A stretch of 64,000 nt of DNA, taken from Arthrobacter sp. Leaf137 (GTDB lineage Bacteria > Actinomycetota > Actinomycetes > Actinomycetales > Micrococcaceae). Positions 1 to 9,080 of this stretch are shown here, piece by piece. Every line of letters starts with the position of its first letter. Positions within the stretch are counted from its first letter, which is position 1. The notes below the pieces were generated by a model. It did no database searches and had not been told where the DNA came from. It was given only the letters and a program-made list of their open reading frames with translations. The position numbers and the translations under genes are program-made. Location: assembly GCF_001423525.1 (NCBI RefSeq), contig NZ_LMOI01000002.1, positions 151,110 through 215,109 on the forward strand, given 5' to 3'.

Positions 1-2541
1 ACGGAAAATGTGGTGCAGCTCTTTGGGGACGAGGGTGTCCACGTAGTAGCCGGCGATATCCAGGTCCGTCTTGGCGAGCGTCATCTCCACGTTGGAGAGC
101 ACGGAGCGGAAGAAGTGCCACTGCCCGATCATCTCCACCAGCTGCTCCGAGTTACCGGCTTCGCGGGCGGCTTTGAGGCCTGACCCCACGCCGAACCAGC
201 CCGGGACGATCTGCCGGGACTGGGTCCAGCCGAAGACCCACGGGATGGCGCGCAGCCCGCCAAGGCCCGCACCGGAATCGGGGCGCTTGGACGGTCGGGA
301 GCCGATGTTCAGCGAGCCGAGCTGCTCCACCGGGGTGGACGCCATGAAGTACGCCGGCAGGTCCGGGTGGTCGATCAGGCTGCGGTACCGCTCGAAGGCG
401 GCGTCGGAAATGGTTTCCATTACGTGCGCGTAGCGTTCGCGCTGGTCGTCGGAGGTCCGGGGGTCGCGGTGCAGCGCCGAGCCCTGGAGCACGGCGGCCA
501 GCGAAAGCTCCAGGTTTTCGCGGGCAAGCTCAGGCAGCGAGTACTTGTCGGAGATGACCTCGCCCTGCTCGGTGAACTTGATTTCGCCTTCCAGGACGCC
601 GTTGGGCTGGGCCAGGATGGCATCGTAGGTGGGCCCGCCGCCGCGCCCTACGGATCCGCCGCGGCCGTGGAACAGGCGGACGCGGACGCCGTGCTTTGCG
701 GCGATGTCACGCAGCTTGCGCTGGGTCTTGTGGATTTCCCACTGGCTGGTCATCACGCCGGATTCCTTGTTGGAGTCCGAGTAGCCCAGCATGACTTCCT
801 GGACGTCCCCGCGCAGCCGCACCAGTTCGCGGTAGGAGGGGTCGGAGAGGAGCTGGTCGATGATCTCGGCGGAGGCGCGGAGTTCCTCCACGGTTTCCAG
901 CAGCGGAGCGAAGCCCAGCTTGGCGTAGGGCTTCTCGCCGAAGAGGTTGACCAGGCCGGCCTCGCGGGCAATGACGGCGGCGGCCAGGACGTCATCCGCG
1001 CCGCGGGTCATGGAGATGATGTAGGTCTCGATGACGTCCGGGCCGTACATGCGCAGGGCCCGGCGGATCTCCCGGAAGACGTCGTACGTGCCGTCAGCGG
1101 CGCCGTCGAGCTTGATCGGGTGGCCGGACAGCGGGCGGCGGGAAGCGAGCTCGGAACCCAGCACCTCGAAGCGTTCCTTGCGGCTCAGTTCGGCGTAGTG
1201 CAGCCCGGGGCCGCCGATGCGGTCCATGAGCTGCCCGACGGCATCGTGGTGGTGGTCAGCGTGCTCACGGATGTCGAGGGTGGCCAGGTGCAGGCCGAAG
1301 GACGCGATGGCGCGGCGGACCCGGGCCAGGGCGCCGTCTGCAGCCAGCGACGCCGAGTGGTTGCGGAGCGACAGCTCCAGCAGGTCGAGGTCTGCCAGGA
1401 GCTCGTCCGTGCTGCTGTAGTCGCGGCCGTGCTCGTGGTTCGAGTTCGCTACGACGCGCTTGCCGGTGTTGATCAGCTTGGCCTTGATGCAGGTCAGCTT
1501 CAGCCGGTAGGGCTCCTGGGCATTCAGTTCCAGGACACGCTTGTCCAGGCCGGGCAGCTTCTTCAGGTCGGCGTCAATGGAGTCCAGCAGCACCTGGTCC
1601 GCGCCGGCGAGCGCCGTGGAATTGGAGAGGATGGAGATCAGCTCATCGATCATGCCGATGCTGATGCGGATGGCGTTCTGGTTCTGGATCTGGAGGATCT
1701 CGCGGGTTACAGCTGCCGTCACGTTGGGGTTGCCGTCACGGTCACCGCCGATCCAGGAGCCGAACTTCACCGGCGCGTCCTGCGCGGCCAGGGTAACGCC
1801 GTGCTCGCTGAGGAGTTCGGACAGCTCGGACAGCATTTCAGGCATGGCGTCGGTGAGGATGCCGCCCAGGTAGTAGATGGCGTTCCGGGCCTCGTCCACG
1901 GGTGTGGGCCGGACCTGCCGGAGTTCGTCGGTCTGCCACATCTGGTCGATGATTTCGGCCAGCTGGCGGTCCTGGCGGCGGCGCGCAGTGGTGCCCTCGG
2001 TGGTGGGCTGGGCCAGGACGTCGGAGAGCTTGCGGATCTTGTCCAGCACCGAGCGGCGGGAGGCCTCGGTGGGGTGCGCCGTGAAGATGGGGCGGACGTC
2101 GAGTCCGTTGACCACCTCCTGCAGCACCTCGGGTCCGGCCTGGCCGGCGATCTCGGCTACCGTCTTGGCGAGCCAGCCGTCCTTCTCTGCGCGGGTGCGC
2201 AGGCCGCGGACACGGTGGACCTGTTCGGCGGCGTTGGCCAGGTGGAAATAGAACGCGAAGGCGCGCACCAGGTCCGTTGCCTGCTCAATCGGCAGGGAGC
2301 CCAGCAGTTCGCGGACCTGGGCGACGACGTCGTGCGCGCTCCACGGGCCCGTGGCGTCTGCGCCGCCACGGGCAGCCTCCTTGGATTCCTTGGTGAGGAG
2401 GCGGACCTGCTCTACGAGGTCAAGGAGTTCGGGCCCGTGCTGGCGGACCAGGGATTCTCCCAGCAGGGTGGAGACCCGGCGGACATCTGCCCTCAGTTCG
2501 GAGGCAAGATCGGATTCGGGGTGTGCTGCAGTGTGAGCCAT
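1..2541 (-). CDS. ppc: Phosphoenolpyruvate carboxylase (3' part cut by window edge)
   Basis: Cytosolic anaplerotic enzyme that carboxylates PEP to oxaloacetate. 847 codons are visible and the frame is still open at base 1. The family is usually about 900-950 residues, so the C-terminal end lies outside. Seen: FTAHPTEA at residues 153-160 with the catalytic His157, [23 protein letters not shown], the glycine loop [13 protein letters not shown] near residue 624, and [12 protein letters not shown]. The ATG at 2541 opens [12 protein letters not shown], with only a weak Shine-Dalgarno. The gene is monocistronic as far as can be seen. Long open frames on the opposite strand here are codon-bias shadows. 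Confidence 0.97.
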   Translation of the reverse strand, partial: MAHTAAHPESDLASELRADVRRVSTLLGESLVRQHGPELLDLVEQVRLLTKESKEAARGGADATGPWSAHDVVAQVRELLGSLPIEQATDLVRAFAFYFHLANAAEQVHRVRGLRTRAEKDGWLAKTVAEIAGQAGPEVLQEVVNGLDVRPIFTAHPTEASRRSVLDKIRKLSDVLAQPTTEGTTARRRQDRQLAEIIDQMWQTDELRQVRPTPVDEARNAIYYLGGILTDAMPEMLSELSELLSEHGVTLAAQDAPVKFGSWIGGDRDGNPNVTAAVTREILQIQNQNAIRISIGMIDELISILSNSTALAGADQVLLDSIDADLKKLPGLDKRVLELNAQEPYRLKLTCIKAKLINTGKRVVANSNHEHGRDYSSTDELLADLDLLELSLRNHSASLAADGALARVRRAIASFGLHLATLDIREHADHHHDAVGQLMDRIGGPGLHYAELSRKERFEVLGSELASRRPLSGHPIKLDGAADGTYDVFREIRRALRMYGPDVIETYIISMTRGADDVLAAAVIAREAGLVNLFGEKPYAKLGFAPLLETVEELRASAEIIDQLLSDPSYRELVRLRGDVQEVMLGYSDSNKESGVMTSQWEIHKTQRKLRDIAAKHGVRVRLFHGRGGSVGRGGGPTYDAILAQPNGVLEGEIKFTEQGEVISDKYSLPELARENLELSLAAVLQGSALHRDPRTSDDQRERYAHVMETISDAAFERYRSLIDHPDLPAYFMASTPVEQLGSLNIGSRPSKRPDSGAGLGGLRAIPWVFGWTQSRQIVPGWFGVGSGLKAAREAGNSEQLVEMIGQWHFFRSVLSNVEMTLAKTDLDIAGYYVDTLVPKELHHIFR

Positions 2542-2664
2542 GGAAGCAATCTTTCGAGGGTTTCGGACTTGGCTCGTACACTGCGCTGGATACTGTGAGC
2601 CACGTTACTAGCAGAAGATGCTACCCCTTTGGCACGGCGAAGGCAGAATGTGTCTCAGACTGTG

Positions 2665-3351
2665 TCACCCTCCCCGCGCCACCTTGAAGTTGAAATCCGG
2701 GGTGCCCAGGGCCCCGAAGAGGCGCAGCCACAGCGGAAGCACCATCTCCGCCCCGCGGGCGGACGTGATATCGCCAAGGTCGATGATGTCCCGGTGGCCC
2801 AGCGCCTGCAGCAGCCCTGTAACTTGGACTTTGGCCTGGCTGTCATCGCCTAAGACGAACACGGAATGGTCGCCGTCCGCCAGCCGTCCCGGGTCAACCA
2901 TCAGTCCTGCATTCATGGTGTTGAGGGTCTTGACCACCCTCGCGTCCGGGAAGGCCCGTTGGATCCGTTCCCCCAGGCTTTCGGTGTTGACCGGGTTCAG
3001 GACCGGCGGCATTCCCTGCGAAAAGTCGAGCGGGTTGGAAACGTCCAGCAGGACCTTCCCGGCCAGGTTGGCACCCCCGGCGGCAGCAAGGGCCGCGAGC
3101 GACGCAGCACCATTGGTGGCATTGACCACCATTTCGCCTTCTTCCGCTGCTGCGCCGAACGTCTCCAGCCGGATGCTTTGGTGCGCCGCCTGCCACTCGT
3201 TGAATGGCTGCCCGCCCATGGGGCCAGGCTCAGTACGGCGGGCAGTCTCCGCAGGATCCCTGGTTCCCATCACCACTTCATGCCCCAGGGAGCTGAAGGC
3301 TGCGGCGAGCGTCCGGCCCACAGTGCCGGTTCCAAAGACTGCGATCTTCAT
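2665..3351 (-). CDS. NADPH-dependent F420 reductase-type oxidoreductase
   Basis: 228-residue Rossmann protein of the F420-dependent NADP reductase family (NAD(P)-binding, 6-phosphogluconate dehydrogenase-like fold). It begins MKIAVFGTGTVGRTLAAA, with the dinucleotide loop GTGTVG at residues 7-12. The central KVLLDVSNPLDFS and VVKTLNTMNAGLM segments are typical of the family. The start at 3351 is chosen because AGGAGAAATC precedes it directly; an upstream in-frame start adds 13 unconserved residues. The natural substrate is unknown: homologues often act on F420 or an unidentified hydride acceptor. It shares a divergent intergenic region with the DUF1684 gene. Confidence 0.8.
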   Translation of the reverse strand: MKIAVFGTGTVGRTLAAAFSSLGHEVVMGTRDPAETARRTEPGPMGGQPFNEWQAAHQSIRLETFGAAAEEGEMVVNATNGAASLAALAAAGGANLAGKVLLDVSNPLDFSQGMPPVLNPVNTESLGERIQRAFPDARVVKTLNTMNAGLMVDPGRLADGDHSVFVLGDDSQAKVQVTGLLQALGHRDIIDLGDITSARGAEMVLPLWLRLFGALGTPDFNFKVARGG

Positions 3352-3500
3352 GATTTCTCCTGCTCGCCGGATCCGTGCCTCTTGATTCACGAGCGTACCT
3401 TCGCTGGCTGGCGCCGCAAGGGCAGGCAGCCGCTGCGGATGCCCCGGAATGAACCGGGGCAGGTGCCGGTTGTAGCGGGCAGACGAGATTGGAAGGAATC

Positions 3501-4391
3501 ATGAGCACCACCACACCCGCAGGGACCACCGCGCCAGCCGCCAAACTCGAGCGCTGGCAGCGTTTCCGCGCCAACCGGGACAAGGCCCTGGCGGCCGGCC
3601 ACGGCTGGCTCACGCTCACCTCCTTTCAATGGCTGGAGGACTCCCCTGCCGCCGTCGAACTCGTTCCCGGTATGTGGTCCACGCAGGGTAACGGGTCCGC
3701 GGAAGGCGCCGGCACAAGGGAACGCACGACGGCGGTACTCACCGCAGTGCCTTCCGACGGGCTAACGCTGGTGGAGACGGGCGAAACGGTGGACGGCACC
3801 ATCACCGCGGTCCTCGCCGATGAGGAATCCCTGACGTGGGTGCAGTTCGGCGGCCCCGCCGGTGACCGGACGGTGGTGGAACTGGCCATGCGCGGAGGGC
3901 GGTATGCGATCCGCACCCGGGACGCTGAGTCGCCGGTGTTCACCGAATTCGACGGCGTGCCCACTTACCCCTACAACCCGGAGTGGGAAGTGACGGCCCG
4001 CTTCGAGCCGTACCCTGCCCCGGTTGATGTCCCAATCAGCACCGCCAACCCCCTGGTGGACGGCGTGCACCGGACCGTGGGCGAGGTGGTGTTCCGGCTT
4101 CCCGGCAGTCCCCACGAGTTCCGGCTGCAGGCCGAGGAGGAGAAGCTCGGGGCATTGACGGTCACGTTCCATGACGAGACGAACGGCTATACGACAGATG
4201 AGTGGCGGAAGGTCTCGGCGCCCCGGCCCCGGCCGAATCCGGACGGCAGCTTCACGGTGGTCCTCGATTTCAACCGGGCCATCAACTATCCCAGCGCCTT
4301 CACGCCCTACGGCACCTGCCCCATGCCGGTCCGGAACAACAGCCTGGACATCCGGGTGGAGGCGGGCGAGAAGGAGCCGTACCCGGCGTAG
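3501..4391 (+). CDS. DUF1684 family protein
   Basis: 296-residue cytosolic protein. The C-terminal signature (DFNRAINYPSAFTPYGTCPMP, split here as DFNRAINYPSAF and TPYGTCPMPVRNNSL) and the central FTEFDGVPTYPYNPEW match DUF1684, a family common in actinobacteria and of unknown biochemical role. There is no signal peptide or membrane segment. Start at 3501, preceded by GGAAGGAATC; an ATG four codons upstream is possible. It is convergent with the acyl-CoA dehydrogenase gene, 54 bp away, with no clear terminator. Confidence 0.8.
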   Translation: MSTTTPAGTTAPAAKLERWQRFRANRDKALAAGHGWLTLTSFQWLEDSPAAVELVPGMWSTQGNGSAEGAGTRERTTAVLTAVPSDGLTLVETGETVDGTITAVLADEESLTWVQFGGPAGDRTVVELAMRGGRYAIRTRDAESPVFTEFDGVPTYPYNPEWEVTARFEPYPAPVDVPISTANPLVDGVHRTVGEVVFRLPGSPHEFRLQAEEEKLGALTVTFHDETNGYTTDEWRKVSAPRPRPNPDGSFTVVLDFNRAINYPSAFTPYGTCPMPVRNNSLDIRVEAGEKEPYPA

Positions 4392-4445
4392 GGTTTCGCC
4401 AGGGTCAACCACAGGGCCCACCCTCGCCCCCACCCGGGGCCGGGC

Positions 4446-5678
4446 TCAGGCGATCGCTGAGATCCCGGTGATGGCCCGCCCCACAATGAGGGTGTTGATC
4501 TCGTAGGACCCTTCATAGGTGTAGATGGCCTCGGCGTCGGCGAAGATCTTGGCCATCCGGTATTCGGTAACAATGCCGTTCCCGCCCAGGATGGAGCGGC
4601 CCAGCGCCACGGTTTCCCGCATCCGGGCGCTGGCGTAGGACTTGGCCAGCGCCACCTGGGCCATGTCCGCCGAGCCTTCCTCCTGCAGCCTGGCCAGCTG
4701 GACCAGCATCCCCATGCTGGCCACGGCGTTGCCCAGCATGGTCACCAGCTGCTGCTGGATCAGCTGGAAGTGGGCCAGCGGCCGGCCGAACTGCCGGCGC
4801 TCCACGGCGTACTGCCGTGCGACGTCGAACGCCGCCAGCTGCTGCCCCACGGCCTGCCAGGCCACCATGATCCGTGAACTGCGCAGGAGCTCCTTGGTGT
4901 CGTCGAAGCTGCTGACCGGCGTGAACCGGTCGGCCTCGGCCACCCTGACGTCCTTGAAAACGATGTCCGCGTTCTGCACCGTGCGCAGCGCGATCTTGTT
5001 CTCGATCCGGCTGCGGGTGATGCCCGGCAGTGTGGCGTCCACGATGAAACCCCGCACCGACCCGGCAGGGTTGTCCGACCCGGCCGTTTCGTCGCGCGCC
5101 CACACGAGCATGTAGTCACAGAACGTCCCGTTGCCGATCCACCGCTTGGCTCCATTAAGCACCCAGGCGTCACCGCCGTCGTCGTCCTCCCCTGTGGCGG
5201 AGGAGATCCGCCGTGCCGTGGTTTCCATGCCGCCGGCTACGTCGGAGCCATGCAGCGGCTCTGTGAGGGCGAACGCGCCGGTGATGCGGAGGTCCGAGGC
5301 GTCGGCGAGGAGCCGTTCCTTCTGGGCCGCCGATCCGAAGGCGTGCAGGGACTGGACGAACAGGTCATGGTGGACCAGGAAGAACGTGGCGATCGAGGTG
5401 TCCACCCGGGTCATTTCGGCAATCACCAGCCCCGCGAACAGGTGGCTGTAGCCGCGCTGGGAGGGGGTGCTCAGCTCCAGGGCGGCGAGCTTGGGCAGGA
5501 TATGGGCGGGGAACTCGGCACTGTTCCACCAGTCCCCGGCGTGCGGGGCGATCTCGGCGGCGAGGAAGTCCCGGAGTTCGGCGAGCTTGTTCCGTTCCGC
5601 CTGGCTGAGCAGGGATTCGACAGCGAAGAAGTCTGCGTCCGGAAGCCCTGCGGCGGCCGAACGCCCGGCGGCGCTCAT
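4446..5678 (-). CDS. Acyl-CoA dehydrogenase, glutaryl-CoA dehydrogenase-like
   Basis: 410-residue FAD flavoenzyme that introduces an alpha,beta double bond into acyl-CoA. Domains in order: N-terminal helical domain, the middle beta domain with [15 protein letters not shown] and [15 protein letters not shown], and the C-terminal helical domain with [19 protein letters not shown]. The proposed catalytic base is Glu389 in [20 protein letters not shown], a placement and motif close to glutaryl-CoA dehydrogenases. The substrate is not certain: without the decarboxylating residues confirmed it could be a short or branched-chain acyl-CoA enzyme. Its ATG overlaps the stop of the upstream SDR gene by 4 bp, so the two are translationally coupled. 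Confidence 0.88.
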   Translation of the reverse strand: MSAAGRSAAAGLPDADFFAVESLLSQAERNKLAELRDFLAAEIAPHAGDWWNSAEFPAHILPKLAALELSTPSQRGYSHLFAGLVIAEMTRVDTSIATFFLVHHDLFVQSLHAFGSAAQKERLLADASDLRITGAFALTEPLHGSDVAGGMETTARRISSATGEDDDGGDAWVLNGAKRWIGNGTFCDYMLVWARDETAGSDNPAGSVRGFIVDATLPGITRSRIENKIALRTVQNADIVFKDVRVAEADRFTPVSSFDDTKELLRSSRIMVAWQAVGQQLAAFDVARQYAVERRQFGRPLAHFQLIQQQLVTMLGNAVASMGMLVQLARLQEEGSADMAQVALAKSYASARMRETVALGRSILGGNGIVTEYRMAKIFADAEAIYTYEGSYEINTLIVGRAITGISAIA

Positions 5679-6478
5679 TTGGGCCCCATCCGGATGGCGC
5701 CGTCAAGGCGGATGGTCTCGCCGTTCAGCATGGCGTTGTCCACGATGTGCAGCACCAGGTTGGCGTACTCGCCGGGCCTGCCCAGCCTGGACGGGTGCGG
5801 TACCTGCGCCCCCAGCGAGTCCTGGGCTTCCTGCGGCAGGCCCGCCATCATGGGCGTTTCGAAGATGCCGGGCGCGATGGTGACCACCCGGACCAGCGAG
5901 CGCGCCAGTTCACGGGCGACGGGCAGCGTCATGGCCGCTACCGCACCCTTGGACGCGGCATAGGCGGGTTGCCCGATCTGCCCTTCGAAGGCGGCCACGG
6001 AGGCGGTGTTGATGATGACGCCCCGCTCGGGACCGCCCAGTTCCGTGCTGGCCGGCTCCGTGGCCACCATTGCCTCGGCGGCCAGGCGCAGCACATTGAA
6101 GGTCCCGATCAGGTTCACCTGGACCACCCGGTTGAACGCTTCGAGCGGCAGCACGCCGTCGCGGCCCAAAACCTTTCCGGGGGTGGCGATGCCCGCACAG
6201 TTCACCACGATCCGCAGCGGCCCCAGCCCGGCGGCGGTCGCGACGGCGGCGCGCACCTCAGCCTCGCTGGTCACGTCCGCGGGGGCGAAGACTGCGGACT
6301 GGCCGGATGCGTGCGTTTCCGCTGACGCGTTCAGTTCCTGCGCCAGCTCCGCGCCGGCCGAGGACGGGAGGTCCACCAGCACCACCGACGCTCCGGCCTG
6401 GAACAGCGCCCGGGCCGTGGCAGCCCCCAGGCCCGACGCACCTCCGGTGATCAGTGCTGCACTGCCTCTGACATCCAT
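5675..6478 (-). CDS. SDR-family 3-hydroxyacyl-CoA dehydrogenase-like protein
   Basis: 267-residue classical short-chain dehydrogenase. Seen: cofactor loop TGGASGLG at residues 11-18, acidic VDLPS after beta-2 (favouring NAD), VNCAGIA, catalytic Ser160, Tyr173 and Lys177 (YAASK). The sequence resembles type 2 3-hydroxyacyl-CoA dehydrogenases (HSD10-like). Its operon partner is an acyl-CoA dehydrogenase, which supports a role in acyl-CoA degradation, for example of branched-chain or short acyl-CoAs. It is first in the operon, preceded by an inverted repeat at 6528-6547. Confidence 0.85.
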   Translation of the reverse strand: MDVRGSAALITGGASGLGAATARALFQAGASVVLVDLPSSAGAELAQELNASAETHASGQSAVFAPADVTSEAEVRAAVATAAGLGPLRIVVNCAGIATPGKVLGRDGVLPLEAFNRVVQVNLIGTFNVLRLAAEAMVATEPASTELGGPERGVIINTASVAAFEGQIGQPAYAASKGAVAAMTLPVARELARSLVRVVTIAPGIFETPMMAGLPQEAQDSLGAQVPHPSRLGRPGEYANLVLHIVDNAMLNGETIRLDGAIRMGPK

Positions 6479-6527
6479 GCATCCTCCTTGATGTGGCCCC
6501 CGAAAGCGCAGGCGGACCGCGACGTAT

Positions 6528-6547
6528 CAGTTAGTCAATGTTAACTG
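6528..6547. promoter_or_regulatory. Inverted repeat, candidate operator of the SDR/acyl-CoA dehydrogenase operon
   Basis: CAGTTA-N8-TAACTG, exact 6-bp arms, 50 bp upstream of the SDR start and in an AT-richer patch of the intergenic region. Size and symmetry fit a TetR-type operator. No regulator gene is adjacent. Confidence 0.4.
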
Positions 6548-6617
6548 AAATGCCGCCGCACTGCACGCTCCGGACTTCCCGGGTCCGGACAATCAGCGCA
6601 GGGACCGGCAGCATGGC

Positions 6618-6623
6618 TAGGCT
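6618..6623 (+). promoter_or_regulatory. -10 box TAGGCT, probable leaderless promoter
   Basis: TAGGCT lies 6 nt before the ATG at 6630, the spacing expected if transcription starts at the A of the start codon. No Shine-Dalgarno is present. This supports both the start choice and leaderless translation. Confidence 0.5.
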
Positions 6624-6629
6624 GGGCCC

Positions 6630-7847
6630 ATGACGTCCAGTGATGCCTCCACGCCCGCCTGGCAGCAGCGCGCCAACCATGCAGCACAGTCCGTCACCGC
6701 ACTGTTCGGCCGCAGGCTGCTGTTCCTGCCGAATACGCACCTGGCGGCAGTGACCTGGCAGGGCGGCCGGCATGCGCACGGCTGGCGCGGGAAGCTGCGC
6801 ACCCTCGCCGAAGGTACGGCGCTGCTCAACCCCTGGCACTACTGGTGGCAGGCACACTACGTCGACTGCCTGGTGGACACCGGCCGGCGGGAACTGGGAA
6901 GCGGCGCCACCCCGGCGGCCCGGTTCAACGGGCCCGCCAGTCCGAGCGCCGGTCACCTGGCATCCCGGCTGGTGACGGGCATCCGGCTGCGGAACGCCTT
7001 CACCGTGGTCAACAACTACTATGACGACATGGCGTGGCTGGCCCTTGCCACCCACCGTCTCGACCGTCTCGCCGAAGAGACCCGGCGGCCGGGACGCGGC
7101 CGCAACGCGCGCGTCCGCCGCTCCCTGACCCTGCAGTTTGATGCCGCCGGAACCGACGACCTGGGCGGCGGCGTGTTCTGGAGCAAGAAGCGGGACTTCA
7201 AGAACACGCCTGCCAACGGCCCTGTGGCGCTGTACTACGCCCGCACCGGCGAGCCCGCCAAGGCGCAGGCGCTGATCGACTGGCTGGACGCCACACTGTT
7301 CGACGCGGATCAGCACCTGTACCTCGATGGCGCGCGCGCCGGCACGGCAGGGGAAGTGCTGGTGGAGCGCACCGTATACACCTACAACCAGGGGCCGGTC
7401 CTGGGCGCGCTGCTCGAACTGGGCGGAGACGCAAACCTCGCCAGGGCGGCCTCGGTGGTGGACGGGGTGGAGCGGATGCTGACCGTCACCGCCCCCACGG
7501 CAGGACAGGGCAGCGTGCTCCGCTGCGAAGGAACAGGCGACGGCGGCCTTTTCACCGGCATCCTGTGCCGGTACCTGGCGCTGGCCGCAAGGGACACCCG
7601 GCTCCCCGTAGGGACCCGCCGCACCGCAGCCCGGCTTGTCACCGACACGGCACAGGCATTCTGGAACGGCCGCCGCGCCGTGGAGAGTGGCGAACCATCC
7701 CGGGCGGTGCCGGACGCAAGCGTCTTTTCCCTGCACGCCAACACGCCCGCCGCCCACACCTACCCGGCGGGCGCCGCCGTCGAACTTTCCACCCAGCTGC
7801 AGGCCTGGATGGCTATCGAGGCCGCTGCGCTGCTCACCGCGCCCTAG
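6630..7847 (+). CDS. Glycoside hydrolase family 76 protein
   Basis: 405-residue (alpha/alpha)6-barrel protein. The hallmark Asp pair of GH76 alpha-1,6-mannanases is seen at residues 132-133 in NNYYDDMAW. NPWHYWWQAHYVDCLVD, VFWSKKRDFKNTPANGP and TYNQGPVLGALLELGG are also family-like. Unlike secreted GH76 enzymes there is no signal peptide or membrane anchor, so it should be cytoplasmic and may act on imported mannooligosaccharides or an internal glycan. Monocistronic, with a leaderless-type promoter. Confidence 0.8.
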   Translation: MTSSDASTPAWQQRANHAAQSVTALFGRRLLFLPNTHLAAVTWQGGRHAHGWRGKLRTLAEGTALLNPWHYWWQAHYVDCLVDTGRRELGSGATPAARFNGPASPSAGHLASRLVTGIRLRNAFTVVNNYYDDMAWLALATHRLDRLAEETRRPGRGRNARVRRSLTLQFDAAGTDDLGGGVFWSKKRDFKNTPANGPVALYYARTGEPAKAQALIDWLDATLFDADQHLYLDGARAGTAGEVLVERTVYTYNQGPVLGALLELGGDANLARAASVVDGVERMLTVTAPTAGQGSVLRCEGTGDGGLFTGILCRYLALAARDTRLPVGTRRTAARLVTDTAQAFWNGRRAVESGEPSRAVPDASVFSLHANTPAAHTYPAGAAVELSTQLQAWMAIEAAALLTAP

Positions 7848-7893
7848 AATTAAGTCACGCCACACTTCCGTAATTATTGTGATGCTGGTCACC

Positions 7894-7935
7894 TTAAGCG
7901 CTTTCCCTGTAGCTGCTTAGGATTGCCTACCCTAC
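7894..7935 (+). promoter_or_regulatory. fbp operon promoter with DtxR/IdeR-like iron box
   Basis: TTAAGC (7894-7899), an 18-bp spacer and TAGGAT (7918-7923) form a plausible promoter. The -10 is covered by TTAGGATTGCCTACCCTAC at 7917-7935, which matches the actinobacterial iron-box consensus TTAGGTTAGGCTAACCTAA at 14 of 19 positions (my own comparison). Overlap with the -10 would let Fe-loaded DtxR/IdeR block transcription. Confidence 0.65.
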
Positions 7936-8017
7936 AGTTTTGCGGGGGCCCTTCCCCAAGGCCCACACGGACCGGCACCACCGGTCCCCCTGACATTTCC
8001 CAGAAAGCAGCTCCTCA

Positions 8018-9076
8018 ATGAAGATCCGCAACCGCGCCCTGGCCGGCATCTCCCTTGCCGCGTCCGCTGTCCTCGGCCTGACTGCCTGTGGCGGCAGCAC
8101 CACTCCTGCAGCTACGTCCTCCGCATCCGGCAGCGCCGCCGGGGCATCAGGCGAAATCACCGTGTACAACGCCCAGCACGAAAGCCTCACCAAGGAATGG
8201 GTTGACGCCTTCACGGCTGAGACCGGCATCAAGGTGACCATGCGCCAGGGGTCGGACACCGAGCTGTCCAACCAGATCATCCAGGAGGGACAGGCCTCCC
8301 CCGCCGATGTCTTCCTCACGGAGAACTCCCCGGCCATGACGCAGGTGGAAAACGCCGACCTGTTCGCCGATGTGGACAAGACCACCCTGGAGCAGGTCCC
8401 CACGGAATTCCAGCCCTCCACGGGCAAGTGGACCGGCATCGCGGCCCGCTCCACCGTCCTGGTCTACGACAAGGCCAAGATCTCCGAGGACCAGCTCCCC
8501 AAATCGATGCTTGACCTGGCCAAGCCGGAATGGAAGGGCAAGTGGGCCGCTTCCCCCACCGGCGCGGACTTCCAGGCCATCGTCTCGGCACTGCTGGAAC
8601 TCAAGGGCGAGGACGCCACCGAGGAATGGCTGCAGGGCATGAAGGAGAACTTCAAGGCCTACAAGGGCAACAGCACCGCCATGAAGGCCGTCAACGCCGG
8701 TGAAGTGGATGCCGCCCTGATCTACCACTACTACTACTACGGCGACCAGGCGAAGACCGGCGAGAACTCCAAGAACGTCACGCCGTACTACTTCAAGAAC
8801 CAGGACCCTGGCGCGTTCCTGTCCGTTTCCGGCGGCGGCGTGCTGAAGTCGTCCAAGAACGCTGCGGCTGCGCAGGAGTTCCTGAAGTTCGTCACCGGGA
8901 AGAAGGGCCAGGAGGTCCTGAAGAACGGCACGTCCTTCGAGTACGCCATCGCCTCCGACGTTCCCGCCAACGACAAGCTGGTCCCCATCAAGGACCTGCA
9001 GGCCCCCGCGGTGGACGCCGCGAAGCTCAACTCCGAGAAGGTCACCGACCTGATGACCAAGGCAGGACTCCTCTAA
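8018..9076 (+). CDS. fbpA: Ferric iron ABC transporter substrate-binding lipoprotein
   Basis: 352-residue extracytoplasmic binding protein. The signal peptide ends in lipobox LTAC with lipidated Cys24. The mature part is a class II periplasmic-binding fold close to FbpA/FutA ferric-binding proteins. The tyrosine-rich HYYYYGDQ segment supplies the usual Fe(III)-ligating Tyr pair, and DPGAFLSVSGGGVLK follows. It is the first gene of a three-gene operon with permease and ATPase. The promoter carries a DtxR/IdeR-like box, so expression is probably induced by low iron. Confidence 0.92.
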   Translation: MKIRNRALAGISLAASAVLGLTACGGSTTPAATSSASGSAAGASGEITVYNAQHESLTKEWVDAFTAETGIKVTMRQGSDTELSNQIIQEGQASPADVFLTENSPAMTQVENADLFADVDKTTLEQVPTEFQPSTGKWTGIAARSTVLVYDKAKISEDQLPKSMLDLAKPEWKGKWAASPTGADFQAIVSALLELKGEDATEEWLQGMKENFKAYKGNSTAMKAVNAGEVDAALIYHYYYYGDQAKTGENSKNVTPYYFKNQDPGAFLSVSGGGVLKSSKNAAAAQEFLKFVTGKKGQEVLKNGTSFEYAIASDVPANDKLVPIKDLQAPAVDAAKLNSEKVTDLMTKAGLL

Positions 9077-9080
9077 TTCC

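Noticed and set aside
367-2598. 743-residue open frame on the + strand opposite ppc
   Set aside because: It is the antisense of the PEP carboxylase gene, whose family motifs are clear on the minus strand. Long frames on the other strand are common at this GC content.
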